The notes: generated by a model not told the origin, from the letters alone. A DNA stretch of 64,000 nucleotides from Protopterus annectens (GCF_019279795.1 NC_056725.1:1077154654-1077218653), one strand, 5' to 3'. Shown: positions 1 to 12,545, counted from the first letter of the stretch. Program-made: numbers and translations.

Positions 1-924
1 AAGCTTAATGTGAATTGCAAAGGATTGAGTAGTGCTGCTGTAAATAAATAAATAAGTAAACACTGTGGAAGCTTTTACCATCGAAGAGGAAAATTAATGT
101 AACACAACAGATTTAAAATTCAGACACAAAAGGAAATTCTTGGAAGACTTGTGAAGGATTTTATAAAGTTTAGATTTCAGTGCATTACACCTTGTATGTT
201 TTAATGTCTGCCTCTTGGCTTACATGAGTTCTAGCAAGATAATTATTTACTACTGCCTGTAGAGTTAAAAATTTAGTATGTAAAGCTAGTTAAGAAGTAT
301 ATAATTTGACAATATTGCATCCAATGAAGTGAATCATGAAGTACAGTGCTGATGAATTGCCTGTTATACAAGTATAATGCCCAAAGGGTGTGAGTTATTG
401 TGAAAAAATGCCCACCCAGGGGTGTTATGATGCCCGATGCCACAGGTGTTATTTCCACAATAACACACACCCTGGAGGGCATTATTGTGCTTAAAGAATG
501 GACTGTCTGTAGAACCGCTGTGTTTTATTTACTTACTAATTTTTTATTATAATTTTTTATATATTTTTGATGTAAAATCGTTCCTCTGCTTAAGGTTTCC
601 AAGTTGCTCTAGTATATGTAAATGGTGTTGGAGGAAGCATTTTCCATCCAAAATTTAACATTTTAAAAAAAATATCCAGATATGTACTTTATTTTTTGTC
701 CCTTACTCCTACAATGTGTGCCTTGCTGTCAGTCTTTGGGATTGAAGTCAATTTGTCTTTTTCAGACTTTATTTCCTTCAGAAAATTCATGCTAACACAA
801 ATCCTGCTATTTAACATACTTTGTAATGTCTAAGAACAATATTTAAAATTTGTTACTGTTTTCAAGCCTTTGTTCCCCTTTTATTTCAGTCTTTATCTGG
901 ATATATTGAGCTAAGATGCTAAGA
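1..924. other. AT-rich left flank, no gene
   Basis: Ordinary AT-rich intergenic sequence. No open reading frame here resembles a protein I know. A short (AAAT)n-like stretch near 40-60 could be the worn tail of a LINE. The only structured item is the 113-bp palindrome at 374-486, listed separately. The base composition matches the right flank beyond 52.2 kb and differs from the more GC-rich block between, which fits the reading that 1052-52164 is inserted DNA. Confidence 0.6.
374..486. repeat. 113-bp palindromic MITE-like element
   Basis: The left end begins ATAATGCCC, followed by AGGGTGTG and GTTATTGTG. The right end is the reverse complement of this series (CACAATAAC, CACACCCT, GGGCATTAT). 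The centre holds a second inverted pair, TGCCCACCCAGG against GATGCCCGATGCCAC. A near-complete palindrome of this size is typical of a small non-autonomous DNA transposon. I cannot assign a superfamily or a certain target-site duplication. Confidence 0.5.
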
Positions 925-1051
925 GGTATATAAACCTGAGAAAGAGAAACAGTAGTCCATGACCAAATAGTGAAAAACACTTCTTTAATATATAAAACAC
1001 ATAAACGCTTAACTTAGATCACTGCGTTTTCGTCCTCAATAAAAAGACAAA
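925..1051 (-). repeat. Penelope-like repeat fragment, left side of A insertion
   Basis: The reverse complement of this stretch matches 52480-52600 closely. Both hold TTGAGGACGAA, the segment TTTATATATTAAAGAAGTG and CACTATTTGGTC, followed by GTGGACTGCTGTTTC or GACTACTGTTTC. The GACGAAAAC here is the downstream half of a hammerhead-type core. The upstream half (CTGATATAGTC on the minus strand) lies beyond element A at 34883-34900, so A splits this repeat at the loop of the hammerhead stem II. The Penelope assignment rests on the hammerhead motif and is an inference. Confidence 0.6.
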
Positions 1052-1532
1052 CCCCAGGATTCATGAAGCTGGGCACAAGGACGGCATTAGCCTTGCGCCG
1101 TCCGTGCTGCATAGAGATGGCACAGCAGCACCACATGCATATTAATGAAGGTGAGCTGCCGTGATGGCAACGTGCATAGGAAACGTGTATGAGTGCAGGG
1201 GGCATGTCTAAGCACTGCACGGAGGCGTGAACATGTCGGCTGCATATGCGCAACCTAAAATGCTGACTAGTACAGCCTGCCTCTAATAGTAATCAATCCT
1301 GTCAGTGTCCGTGGATACTGAAATGTATGCAAAGTATACAAAACAATTTTGCGAACACCAAAATAAAAAGTAAACACAAAAGCACGTAGCTGAATATTGT
1401 GTCCCCATCCCTCGAACAAATGATATTTAAAACCCCGTGCCCATATTCCACTGCAGTGTCGATAGTTATACCAAGTGGAAGCAAAACGCATCTTGTTAGC
1501 GTGTCACCAATTGCTAAGCCTAGCCCAGTGGT

Positions 1533-1899
1533 TAGGATTACCACCTTTCCTACATTGTGAGAGACAGTCCCCCTCTAGGCAGGTGTGTCCATACCAAAAC
1601 CATTATAAATGTCAAATGTCCTGCGATTGTAGGACATAATTATGTCCCATATTTTATGTAATAGTCCCATACAATACTTATTTCTGTATATAAAATACCT
1701 AAATGTTACAAGAAACAGAATAAACAAGTAAATGAAACAGAATAAGAAACTACACTGCTATAACAATAAAAGCTTGTATTTAGACATAAAACTAAAATAC
1801 TATCCTTTGTATTGACCGTGGGTATGTGTTGGTCTGTAAACTCTGATATGTGTCCCGAAAATGTCCCATCCTGGTCATATGAAAAGTTGACAACCCTAC
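1533..1899 (+). mobile_element. hAT-type MITE, TAGGGTTRCCACC family, copy 1
   Basis: The left end is a worn TAGGATTACCACC and the right end is TTGACAACCCTA. Inside are the family landmarks: GACAGTCC, GTGTCC, AAATGTCCTG, a run of AAAATACCTAAATGTTACAAG, and GGGTATGTGTTGG followed by GTCCCGAAAATGTCCCA. No clear target duplication survives. Other copies (2973, 39138, 50748) show 8-bp duplications, which point to hAT. Confidence 0.7.
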
Positions 1900-2972
1900 C
1901 AATGGTCAGAGCATTCACCCAATATCTGCCCATTCGCGGTCCAAGTCATCCTTGTCAGGACGGCCCACAGATGAACAGGTATTACCCAGGCCTACCTACC
2001 ATGTCATGAAAGATAAGTATTTGCGTGTACCTATCTGCGTAAAGTACAGCATGTGGAAGATCAGAAATGCTAGGGTAGTCCTCACAACCATATTGGTACC
2101 AGAGATATGTAGTGCACGCAATGTGTTCTTTTGACTGTGCCATGGGCCATCAGCTAGAGAAGGGGTGGATGGTGTCTGTGAAATATGGGGGTGGAGGGTG
2201 ACGGGTAATGTAATAATTTGCCAAGGGGAGACTGGGATGGATGCACAATAGGTGAACTGGAGGTCTACGAGGGAGCAGTGGGTGAATCAGGAAAATAACC
2301 AAAGAACAGATATTCACATCCGCAATACAATCCCACAAACATATGAACATTAAAAAGTGCAATACACATGTACAGAAATGTTACCGGCACATACCCACAC
2401 AATGGTCTCGCCTGAACTGAGCCATCCAACCCCAACACACCTGGATACATAATTGAATACCCATCATCCCCTTCACAGCACACCACCCATCCCCTTCCTA
2501 AACGTCTACCAAAACCACCCATACATGGGCTGCTAGAGAGGCGCAGCCATATCTACACATAGTGACCCCTACCCATATCTAGGAGGCAGTCTCACCCTAG
2601 GCAGTCTCAGGATTGCAAACTATGTATCCCTTGCATGTATAACCCTACCTTATTGCCATAAAGCCAGAGAAGGTCATCAGTCTCTACAATTTTTGGATAT
2701 CCCTCATGGGATAAGTATCTCTTCTAAACATTAGACTTGGTGTCACGACACAATGTCCAGTCCTGTATACATCTGGACACAAGTTGTATGAGCATTAGTT
2801 GTCCACAAGATTGCTCAGCCTCCAGCCGGTCCTGCAGAACCTATGAACCAAGATTAAACACCTGACTGTGAGGCACGTCTCCCCACGTGCATTATCAGGA
2901 ATATATACCTTACACATTCGCATAGTGACAGTCGGATATAGGGTGATTAAGGAGCTTTAAAGCAGACATAAG
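1900..2972. other. A left subterminal sequence homologous to B 49.7-50.4 kb
   Basis: No gene is recognisable. In reverse complement this stretch aligns with element B. The segment around 2660-2720 matches 49760-49810 (CCCATGAGGGATATCC). The segment 2160-2530 matches about 50000-50410 (ATCCAGGTGTGTTG, TTTGTGGGATTGT, CACCTCCGGTTCACCT-like). The shared part keeps short open frames in both copies, but their protein similarity is no better than the DNA similarity. Confidence 0.55.
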
Positions 2973-3312
2973 TAGGGTTACCACCTGTCCCACTTTGCGA
3001 GGGACAGTCCCTTTTTGGGCAGTTGTGTCCTGACCAAATATAATACAATGGCAAATATCCTGTGATTGTAGGAAATACATATGTCCCATATTTCATGTAA
3101 CAGTTGCATAAAACAGTTATTTCTGTATGTAAAATACTTAAATGTTACAAGAAACAGAATAAGCAACTAAACTGCTACAAGAATAAGCTTTCATTTAGGA
3201 AATAAGTAAAGTTCTAACCTTTGTACTGACCATGGGTATGTGTCGGCCTGTAAAATCTGATGTGTGTCCCGAAAATGCACCACTTTGGCCATTTGAAAAG
3301 GTGGCAACCCTA
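2973..3312 (+). mobile_element. hAT-type MITE, TAGGGTTRCCACC family, copy 2 with perfect TSD
   Basis: A 340-bp element starting TAGGGTTACCACCTGTCC and ending GGTGGCAACCCTA. It is flanked by the identical 8-bp sequence GACATAAG at 2965-2972 and 3313-3320. An 8-bp duplication with short inverted ends and no coding capacity is the signature of a non-autonomous hAT transposon. This is the best preserved copy in the window and defines the family boundaries. Confidence 0.85.
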
Positions 3313-3404
3313 GACATAAGCGGGTATGCAAGCATGTATGCGCGATGGTAAGTGGCGGTGATTCAACGGTATGGGAAATGTAAATAAGCATGTAGGTGTA
3401 TTTG

Positions 3405-3405
<1 letters not shown>

Positions 3406-3473
<68 letters not shown>

Positions 3474-3498
3474 CACACACACACACACACACACATAT

Positions 3499-3580
<82 letters not shown>
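3406..3580. repeat. (TA)n/(CA)n compound microsatellite
   Basis: About 60 bp of pure TA, then a (CA)n block, then about 80 bp of TA. It ends exactly at the GGGTCTACC terminus of the MITE at 3581. Long open frames running through it are repeats of Ile-Tyr or Thr-His and are not genes. Confidence 0.95.
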
Positions 3581-4368
<788 letters not shown>

Positions 4369-4860
4369 CTATACGTAGATATGAAGAATGAACATGGTCA
4401 CAATATAGCAGTCATAACGAATGTGAAAGGAAACAGCAGCGAGTAATATTTAGTGCTGTTATATATCAGGATGGCCATAGGTGAGCACACCTCTGCATCC
4501 CCAACCACAGGTAGGACGCTAAAAGGGGAACGAACAATCTCCCTGTGCTAAGTCTCACTTCGAACTAGGTACAGGGCAGTCCAGGACCCCAGTTGGACAA
4601 GCCTAAACCCGGATGACCATATGAACACCCTGACAATCAAACACGTTTGTGCCATAACTATAGGCTCTGGAGGTCTGAATATCCTTGGAGTTAGTCAACA
4701 TGCAGCACAGGTTCAGAGCAGTAGGGAATAGGGAATGGCACATGTGTAGTAGTGTGGTTTTCCCAACTGGAAAATGAATGCCTGTTGTGTAAGTGAAGTG
4801 ATGAGGCATGTGTTCGGGTAACTATGAACCATGGGTATACATATAAATGAAGCAAACACG

Positions 4861-4926
4861 AATAGTGTAGTGGTTAGAGCATCCACCTAACAAAAAGGCA
4901 TTCACGGTTCAAGTTCGACAATAGCA
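4861..4926 (+). repeat. tRNA-Val(AAC)-like relic or SINE head
   Basis: The box A-like TAGTGTAGTGG (4863-4873) and box B-like GGTTCAAGTTC (4906-4916) are spaced as in a tRNA. CACCTAACA between them resembles the anticodon arm of tRNA-Val(AAC). The acceptor stem does not pair and box B departs from GGTTCGANTCC. It is therefore a tRNA-derived repeat or pseudogene, not a functional tRNA. Confidence 0.5.
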
Positions 4927-5554
4927 CATATCATTTTCCTTGTGGAATGAATGTTGCTCTGCTGTAAAGCCAACATTTAAACATGTAAAGGTGAACGTGT
5001 GTATCACATGGGACTATTAACCAGATCCTTTCAATTACGTGTGTAAATTCAACACGGGTCGGGTGGAGGAACTATGGGTATGCAATTATGGATCCAGGCA
5101 TGCCAAGGTTGGATGGGCCGGTTCTAATGGACTGCCCCATAGAGGTCAGCTGGGTCGTAATAGGTATATATGCATGCTCACATGCAGACAACAATATGCT
5201 GAAGTACAAATTCTGTAACACATGCATTCCATTTTTTGACATAAATAATAGGAATGTGCCCATACAAACATCGACAGTAGATGGAATAATAGGCTGTGCA
5301 GAAGAGGTATGGGTCAAATCACATTATCACATTCCAATTACAAATGGTAATCCGTACATGAACATATAGTGACTTCTGTCTGCTGTATAACATGCTACAT
5401 ACCGATTACAAGATAACTGGAGTGAAGTGTCAGTGTTATAATGAATAAGGCACTAATATAGTGATGAAGCATATATAAATACCATTACGCATGTGTAAGT
5501 GCGTATGTGCGGGGAATGTATTGATACACAGATACATGACACACACACGCACGC

Positions 5555-5558
<4 letters not shown>

Positions 5559-5599
<41 letters not shown>
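5559..5599. repeat. (TA)n microsatellite
   Basis: Pure TA run preceded by (CA)n/GCACG-type sequence. Confidence 0.95.
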
Positions 5600-5603
<4 letters not shown>

Positions 5604-5651
5604 GCAAGATATGAATATACATGTACAAATACATATGCAGATATATTAATG

Positions 5652-5653
<2 letters not shown>

Positions 5654-5720
<67 letters not shown>
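5654..5720. repeat. (TA)n microsatellite
   Basis: Pure TA run about 55 bp after the previous one. No MITE sits between the two. Confidence 0.95.
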
Positions 5721-5722
<2 letters not shown>

Positions 5723-6763
5723 AATGTTACAGTAAATATACACGTGTATACCTAGGTTATGTTACAGCAGTTACGGGTAACATATGTTTAGACCGGGCAT
5801 ATGTTGGTGGGAGGTCCAATCAACAACCGTCTACCTCCCACCCCCCCAGCTAGGCCGGTGAGACATATAGACATGCAATAAAGGTAAATACAACACTGCT
5901 TTCCAGACCACTGGCAGGAAACTACCAGTGGGAGAGATCTACAAGATCTACAATTTAAACATGGACAGCGACGTCCCTTGTGGGACACCAAAAATGTTGT
6001 TTTTCCAGGCAATGTGAGTAAAGACTACTGCGACCAGGATGTAGCTGTACACGGAACAATAGGTTGTGCAAGCCTGATAACACATGGGTTGACACAACGT
6101 ACGACATGTTGCCCGACACGGAGAGAGTGGGCAGTGTGTAGGGGTGTGTTCAAATCTCACCTGCGCCCACCTGCACCCACAGTAAGGATGAGTGCTGTAG
6201 AGTAGTGGCAGGTAGGGGAACTATGGGTATGCGATTATGGGCCTAGGCATGCAGGTGTTGGCTGGCAGACACATATTAGGACTGCCTCGTGGGTGTAAGT
6301 AATATTCTGATGTGGGTATAGCAGGCGCCCATACCTCCCAAACCTTAACAGCACATCTATTGGACAGTCCATAAACCATTGGGGGAACACATAGGGACCA
6401 TATCATTGAACTGTCCTTGATTACCAGGGATGTCCGTGATTACGAATCAGAATCGAACACAGTCCCAACTAAACCCTCCTAGAACTATTGATATTAGGAG
6501 GAATGGTGGCGGAATACACGTAATGAATAATGACAACATGTAAGAGTCCTAAACAGCATGTACCTCAGACAATGTGAATGAATACATATGTGCTCTGGGT
6601 CCGTCAATGTGTCAGGTTAATAGCACCAACCTTCAAATGTGTCCCTGAGGTCGTTTATACAGTGTCCCTGATTCGGTGTTCATTCTTCCCCATTTGTATG
6701 ATAGGTCTGATAGTGAGAGAAAGCATATGTTCCGCTGACTACCTTAGAAAGCTGATAGAATAA

Positions 6764-7425
6764 TAGGGTTGGGGTTTCCAGTTGTCCACCTTTGCGAGGG
6801 ACACTCCCCGTTGGGCAGTTGTGTCCTGCAAAATAACTGTAATTATGGCAAATGTCCTGTGATTTAGGGAAAAGATTACCTATATTGTCTGTAGTAGTTG
6901 CATAAAACAATTATTTTCACCTGAAACACCTAAGTGTTATAAGTAACAGTATAAGCAACTATAATGCTACAAGAGTAACCTTTTATTTAGGCAAAACAGT
7001 GAAGTACTCCCCTTTCTACTGGCTGTGGGTATGTGTTGCCCTGCAAAGTCTGACGTCTCTACATACAGGTCATATAGTGTTGCCACCTTTCCAAATGGCC
7101 AAAGTGGGATATGTTCTGTAGAAATGTCAGACTTTCCAGGACAAAACATACCTACAGCCGTGCATAGTACAGGATTATACTTATCTGCACAAATAAAAGC
7201 TTAATCTAGTTACATTTGAATTGCTTATGCTACTTCACATAACATATAGAAGTTTCATATATAAAATAACTGTTTTTTCAACTATTAATGAAACATAGAA
7301 TATAATAATGTCTTGTAATCGGGACATTTGTTATGTCTTGATTATTTTCGCAGTGTCCCTCACAAAGTGGGACAGGTGGTAACCCTAAAGTCCCACCTTG
7401 GCCAATTGAAAAGGTGGCAAACCTA
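6764..7425 (+). mobile_element. hAT-type MITE copy 3, interrupted by another copy
   Basis: The left part runs from TAGGGTTGGGGTTTCC through GCGAGGGACACTCC and GGGTATGTGTTGCC to about 7074. The missing right end, AAGTCCCACCTTGGCC to GGTGGCAAACCTA, resumes at 7388. The gap is filled by an inverted member of the same family (7075-7387). The outer copy is therefore older than the inner one. Confidence 0.7.
7075..7387 (-). mobile_element. hAT-type MITE copy 4, nested in copy 3
   Basis: It begins TAGTGTTGCCACCTTTCC and ends GGACAGGTGGTAACCCTA, the same TIRs in reverse orientation. The flanking octamers AGGTCATA and AAGTCCCA agree at five of eight positions, consistent with a worn 8-bp duplication. 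Confidence 0.7.
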
Positions 7426-7528
7426 TAATAGGTATGCGGTAGCATTACTCGGCCGACGGATGTGGGTCCCACAACCCAACTACTTGTCTGTATTGAAGAG
7501 TCGCGGTTCCCATGTATCAGCCAGACGA

Positions 7529-8158
7529 GAGCAGATTGTATGCGGGACACACAAATATGATTAATTCACTGTACAGTCCACTGATTGCATACAGTCGAAT
7601 GCCATGCCATCGCCTAATGGGCAGCCATTCCTGATACTGTAGTCAGGAGTGGCCTTAGGTCAACTGGTGCCCTAGGCAAAGGGCACAACGGCACCCCCCA
7701 CCACACCACCCACTGTCCCCATCCTGGTCTACCTGCACCAAATAAATACTGGTAAAGTGTCCCCACTAAAGTGGCCCCTAGGCAGCCGCTTAGTTGGCCT
7801 ATGCCTAAGGCCGGCTATGACTGTAGTCATGTAGTCCAATGAGATAGGCATCAGAAGGTGGGAGCAGATTGTATGAGGAACACACAAATATGAATGATTC
7901 ACCAGATAGGCTGCTGATTCCATACAATCGAACACCATGCCGTCACCTAATAGCAGCCATTCCCAATACTGTATTCTTGTAGTCCGATGTAATAGGCATC
8001 ACAAGGTGGGAGCACATTGTATGAGGTATACACAAAAATGATTGATTCACTGGACAGGCCACTGATTCCGTACAGTCAAACACGATGCCGTCACCTAATG
8101 TGCAGCCAATCCTGATATTGTAGTCATGTAGTCCGATGTAATAGGCATCACAAGGTAA
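7529..8158. repeat. 148-bp tandem repeat, three copies, one interrupted
   Basis: The motif GAGCAGATTGTATG starts units at 7529, 7862 and about 8010. The last two are 148 bp apart. The first interval is 333 bp, which equals 148 plus the 176-bp inserted element and its 8-bp duplication, within 1 bp. Other shared segments are CCGTCACCTAATGTGCAGCC and GATGTAATAGGCATCACAAG. No coding function is seen. Confidence 0.8.
7644..7819. mobile_element. 176-bp hAT-type MITE with 8-bp TSD
   Basis: It starts CAGGAGTGGCCTTAGG and ends CCTAAGGCCGGCTATG, imperfect inverted repeats with CA...TG termini. ACTGTAGT occurs at 7636-7643 and again at 7820-7827, a perfect 8-bp target duplication. The host 148-bp tandem unit is restored when the element is removed. 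Size, ends and duplication fit a non-autonomous hAT element of a different family from the TAGGGTTRCCACC copies. Confidence 0.85.
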
Positions 8159-8395
8159 TATTGTGGTCCTCGCTCCTACCCAGGGGTGTGAGTGACAGAT
8201 GCAAGCACCAATGCCAGTGCATTTGCAAGTGTGGGAGCGAGTGGGTGTAAGCGTGTTTGGCTACCATTATGCGAGTATTGCACTGGTAAAGCAATGTAGA
8301 GGCTAACCAAGTGTAAGAGGATGTAACCAGAGGTCAGCAGTGCTTAACACCATACAAACCCATGCACACCCGCACCCAACTGCTTTAATGTGCCT
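8159..8395. other. No recognisable feature
   Basis: Mixed-composition sequence between the 148-bp tandem repeat and the start of the large duplicated segment. No gene, RNA or clear repeat is visible. Confidence 0.5.
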
Positions 8396-9482
8396 TACTC
8401 CCTCCGTATCCAATGGGCTTGTACTGCCCTGCAACCAACTAAACGTCCTTTGCAAGGGTCGGAACCAGGACCCTGCACACACAGCTAATGTGTATTACCA
8501 ATACGCCATGGCAGATATCAAGACAACGGACAGTACCACAAACATATCATACAGAGCAGTCATTCAACAGTATAGGAATGTATCCCATCATGTAGATGTA
8601 CATGTGAGTGTTTATGTCCAGCATATAGGTGCATACATATATAGAGATGTATCAGGAACATACCATGTGGCAACAAAGCATTACAAACAAATGAAACGGG
8701 AAACACCAGTGATGCCTGTATTATGTAGTGGTGTTGCTCAGTGTGATCACAAGACTCCCTCAGACAGACATGTGTCAGTCATACACTCAAATAGTTGTAC
8801 ATTGGCCGTATACATCACTTTGTGCATGTAATGTACATTAACACAACAGTACCTGTCCAATCATTATGTGTGAACAGTACTCTTGCAAGGTGCTGTGTGC
8901 AACATCATCATCATGATAAAGGTAAATGGGGTAACCATAGAGGGACCAGTAGTGTTTTGTGTATAATGGGGTCGTCCTCATCACGTGTACCTGGACCATG
9001 TAGGAGTGATGTGCATACCAGGATCGTGCGCCTGAGGGACAGGGATGAGGATAACAGGAGTATGATATGATGCATATTACAAGGGTTTCATGTGTCTAGT
9101 GGGCACGTGTGTGTAACGGACAGCTATGTATAGGGCAGATGTTGTCCTAGGAGCTGAATTGTCTTATGTGTCCGTAGGTGAGGGTCAGATGTTGGGGAAG
9201 GTGTGTAGGTATGGCCGTGGGGGATAGGTAGGATCACAGAAAAGACAGCATACAGGGATGGTATATGACAAATGTGGGGGGGGATACACCCTGGATGGGG
9301 ATGGGTCTTTGGTATCCAAAAGCCCATGAGAACAGTGGGACGGAGGTCCCTAGCCATGGGCAACTGCCACTGCACCTACACAGCTGCAAAGGAGGCAGTG
9401 CTGGGGGATGTCCAGAAGAGGCAGCATCACCCTGTAAATGTGACACTCTGCCCTTGAACTGGCATATCTGGCTTCGTAACCC

Positions 9483-9673
9483 CTCAGGGAGCCACCAATG
9501 CATCATGTCCGGGACCACACAACAGCAGATATGTACCTGTCTGGTCCCGCTCCCAAGGGGGACATGCTCCATCCTCAGTGGTGGTACCACCAGAAGGTGG
9601 TGCAGAGCCAACAGAGGTTGATGTCTATGGCTGGGCCCCAGATGTGCTAGTGCCCAGTGCCATGGTCAGCTGA
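9483..9673 (+). pseudogene. Short proline/glycine-rich reading frame, gene fragment candidate
   Basis: A frame opening after CCCCTCAG at about 9481 runs through residues such as VVVPPEGGAEPTEVDVYGW and stops at TGA 9671-9673. Its composition (Pro, Gly, Val, Glu) and mild GC enrichment stand out from the surrounding Cys/His/Thr-rich chance frames. The preceding CCCCTCAG could be a splice acceptor. No start, upstream exon or domain can be identified. The duplicate at about 13620-13795 keeps the last 40 codons with indels. The function is unknown and it may be chance. Confidence 0.2.
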
Positions 9674-12197
9674 AGTGGGACAGGAGGTTCTGCCGGGACC
9701 TCCCAACCCATTCAGCCTATGGTGTTGCATTTTAAACCCATATATGGCTTAGTGATAGACAACAGCATACAGGATTACCTATGACAGTATGCATAGATAT
9801 CACCAGTAACCCAACACAACAGATGGTATACATTTGCAGAGGGAGCACAACACATGCATATATACTGCATGCCAACTGTACAATGTGTAGTAGACGTCTG
9901 ACTGCAGCTATTAACAGTTGCCCATCATTGGCTTGTTACTGGGAATCCCACACAGTTTCAGTCATACCACTGTCTCATGTGACACATGTCCAGTCAAGGA
10001 TGCGATGGCAGTAACACATCCCTATCATCATGTACTGTCTGCAATCCTCACACCATGCTTCTGCTGTGCACAGATGTGTGTTTAGTGTGTAACACAGGAA
10101 ACAAATAGTTGCACACACTGAGCAGTTCACAGATGGCCCTACAGATGGAGTCCCTCATGAATAGAGTACTGTTATGTCTGTATTATAACATGCAGAATAG
10201 CCATTACCACACACATGTTAAACAGGCAGTAGTCTCAATGCAGCAAAGCTACACTTACATGCTGTAGTCATGTGTGGCGCAACACCCTTCTGACTTTATG
10301 CTATTTTCCACTGTGGAAAATGATTGAGGTACATCCAGATATCATCTGTGATGCCGTGTCAGAACACCACATCCAGGTACTACTCACAGCGTCTATCATG
10401 GCCAGATAACAACATGTTTCCCTAGATAGTGTACTGTGTTTATCATGTGGATGGCTATGGGAACACCATCACAGCTGTACCACATGCAATCAGCCAGAGG
10501 AGGACTATATAGCAATAGGTGCAGAGGCCATCACCTGACCATTTCCATCACTTACAATACACATGCTGCTGCTGTGCAGATGTACACATTCACATCCACC
10601 AGAGAGTGTGTGGGTGGGGCAGGCAATGTACACCAGGGAAGGGCTTGGGGACTTAACCATAAGCATCATCTGGCACACGCCGAACAGTACAGGGGTCACA
10701 CCCCTGACTACTCATTACTATTATGTGTGCATGACATTACTACATGTGCCACAAAGGCGACATGTTGCTGTGCTGTAAGAACATATGTGTGTAGGTGAGT
10801 GACATTTGCAACAGATATAGTAGATATACATTAGGTGTGGCACACATGTCAGTCCATGTGAACGAATGCCATTGTCACCACACTCTCTAATGGACATGCA
10901 TTGACACCTTTTCCAGGGCCACAAATACACAACGTAACTACTTAGTTTGCCACACTGCAGTAATGCACAGGACCACATGCACCACAGGGGATATCTGGAG
11001 GTTCTATGGGCTAGGGCATGTGAAAGTGCTTGACAACTGTTGGTATGCCAATGAGGTTTATACTGGGAGTGACTGTGGTTGGGAGCATCATAACCCACAT
11101 GCAGACACAGGGTGCCAGTACCGGCATGCAGGTATGCAATGCTCCATGGGTGTGTAGTGTTTGTCTGTGCAAGATGGCTGTACAAGGCTGGGTGAAAGGT
11201 AATCCTTGCCATCGCGTCACCCGACAATGATGTGCAGTGCAGGGGTGTAGTGTCTGCAATGTCCCACACAGATGGGTACTGCATTACCTGGCCTGACATC
11301 CTGGTTACCAATGTGTAGGGCCATAGCTTTGCAATGCATGCCATGTCTGTATTTGATAGTCCTTCACATGGACATTGCCTGGGATGTGCATGTCTCACAA
11401 TACTGTACAGTGATATGTACAGGTGTACCTGGTTTGGCAGACACATGTTGTGTACACAGCCTGTTATACCCCGATATGCCAATACTGGCCTGGTGTGGTG
11501 AAACCTGCTTATAGTGAGCAGGTCGGCCTGGCACCTGCATGGATAGTATGACACAGGTATTCCATGGTGTCAGTGGCATGGGTTCATACAGGGCACACGT
11601 GTACAGCATTGTCTGGCCTTTGTGGATCACATTTGATGGCACCACATATGTTGCAGACATTCAGTGTGGAACATAGTAAAGGCACAATGTCCGCATATAT
11701 GTGCCTATTGTGCCGCTGTACAGGGTGCCATGTCTTCTGCAGGCCACTGCATTCACACGTTGCCTACTATCTGTCCTCAATGTGCATGTTACTAGCAACA
11801 TAGTGGAATATACTAGGCAAGTTTGCTTGTACATGGCACATGGGTGTGGGACATATACCAGGTACTAGTAGGGCTGCATACTTAGTTCACCAGGCCTTTT
11901 GCCAGATGTATGGGTATGGTATGCCAACACAGTGCCATGGCTGACTGACAGCTGTACTCCTCGTGAGGTGGCCAATGTGTCATACGATGGATACCATATA
12001 GGAAAACTACAAAACCCACTCCCAATCATGTCCAATGGTAAGACAATCATGGCCACCTCTACACAGGCTCTGACAGACAAACACACACTTGCCATGTCCT
12101 GTATACAAAACCTTACCGTGTCACACTGCAGCAACATGCATTTAAGGCACGTGCTATGGCAAATACTACAAAGCACTGCACTTGTCTCATGCAAGCA

Positions 12198-12198
<1 letters not shown>

Positions 12199-12246
<48 letters not shown>
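12199..12246. repeat. (CA)n microsatellite
   Basis: About 48 bp of CA, forming the tail side of the minus-strand tRNA-like unit that follows. Confidence 0.95.
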
Positions 12247-12249
<3 letters not shown>

Positions 12250-12545
12250 GCATGTCTGGGATTAGAACACTGACCTAACTACTTTACTACACTACAGCAT
12301 TATGCAGTTACAGAACACACTACTGAGATTACTGGGACATAGTACTCCCAGAGGTATATTTGTAGATGGGTGACATCATCAGCCTTGCCAAAGGTGGGTA
12401 TAATAAATGAATGGAGTGTGAGCAGTCTAAAAGCATTACTCAGTCCTCAGGCAATCACACACACACACACACACAGCAAGTGTGGGACTAGAACACTGAC
12501 CTAACTACTTTACTACACTACAGCATTATGCAGTTACAGAACACG
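12246..12545 (-). repeat. tRNA-like/(GT)n SINE-derived units, copy 1 end
   Basis: GGGATTAGAACACTGACCTAACTAC and CACTACAGCATTATGCAGTTACAGAA recur at 12249-12310 and 12486-12542. They are separated by GTAGATGGGTGACATCATCAGCC and CTAAAAGCATTACTCAGTCC plus (CA)n. In reverse complement the unit matches the seven-copy array in element B at 40921-42640. That sharing makes it a family-specific component of the giant elements. Confidence 0.75.

Larger units (their letters stand above)
5068..6290 (+). repeat. Two degenerate units of a dispersed internal repeat
   Basis: AACTATGGGTATGCAATTATG with GATCCAGGCATGCC at 5068-5110 recurs as AACTATGGGTATGCGATTATG with GCCTAGGCATGC at 6219-6255. A third, inverted relative lies at about 2430-2470 and a fourth in element B near 50045. 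The first unit keeps a 93-codon open frame (5088-5369) that resembles nothing I know. Confidence 0.4.
8396..12540. repeat. 4.1-kb segment, copy 1 of a tandem duplication
   Basis: From TATCCAATGGGCTT (8407) to the SINE-like units ending near 12540, this block is repeated at 12541-16640 with an offset of 4154 bp at the start and about 4083 bp near the end. It contains TG/CA-rich, non-recognisable sequence. A proline- and glycine-rich frame ends at 9673, and two minus-strand tRNA-like units with (CA)n tails lie at its right end. Base usage here is smooth, without the homopolymer artefacts of copy 2. Confidence 0.85.

Noticed and set aside
4861..4926. Functional tRNA-Val
   Set aside because: No pairing acceptor stem and a degenerate box B.
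10721..11554. 277-codon minus-strand open frame
   Set aside because: Rich in Cys, His, Tyr and Thr with no motif. TG/CA-rich DNA lowers stop frequency. Its persistence in the duplicated copy (14961-15548) is uninformative if that copy is the same DNA read with errors.
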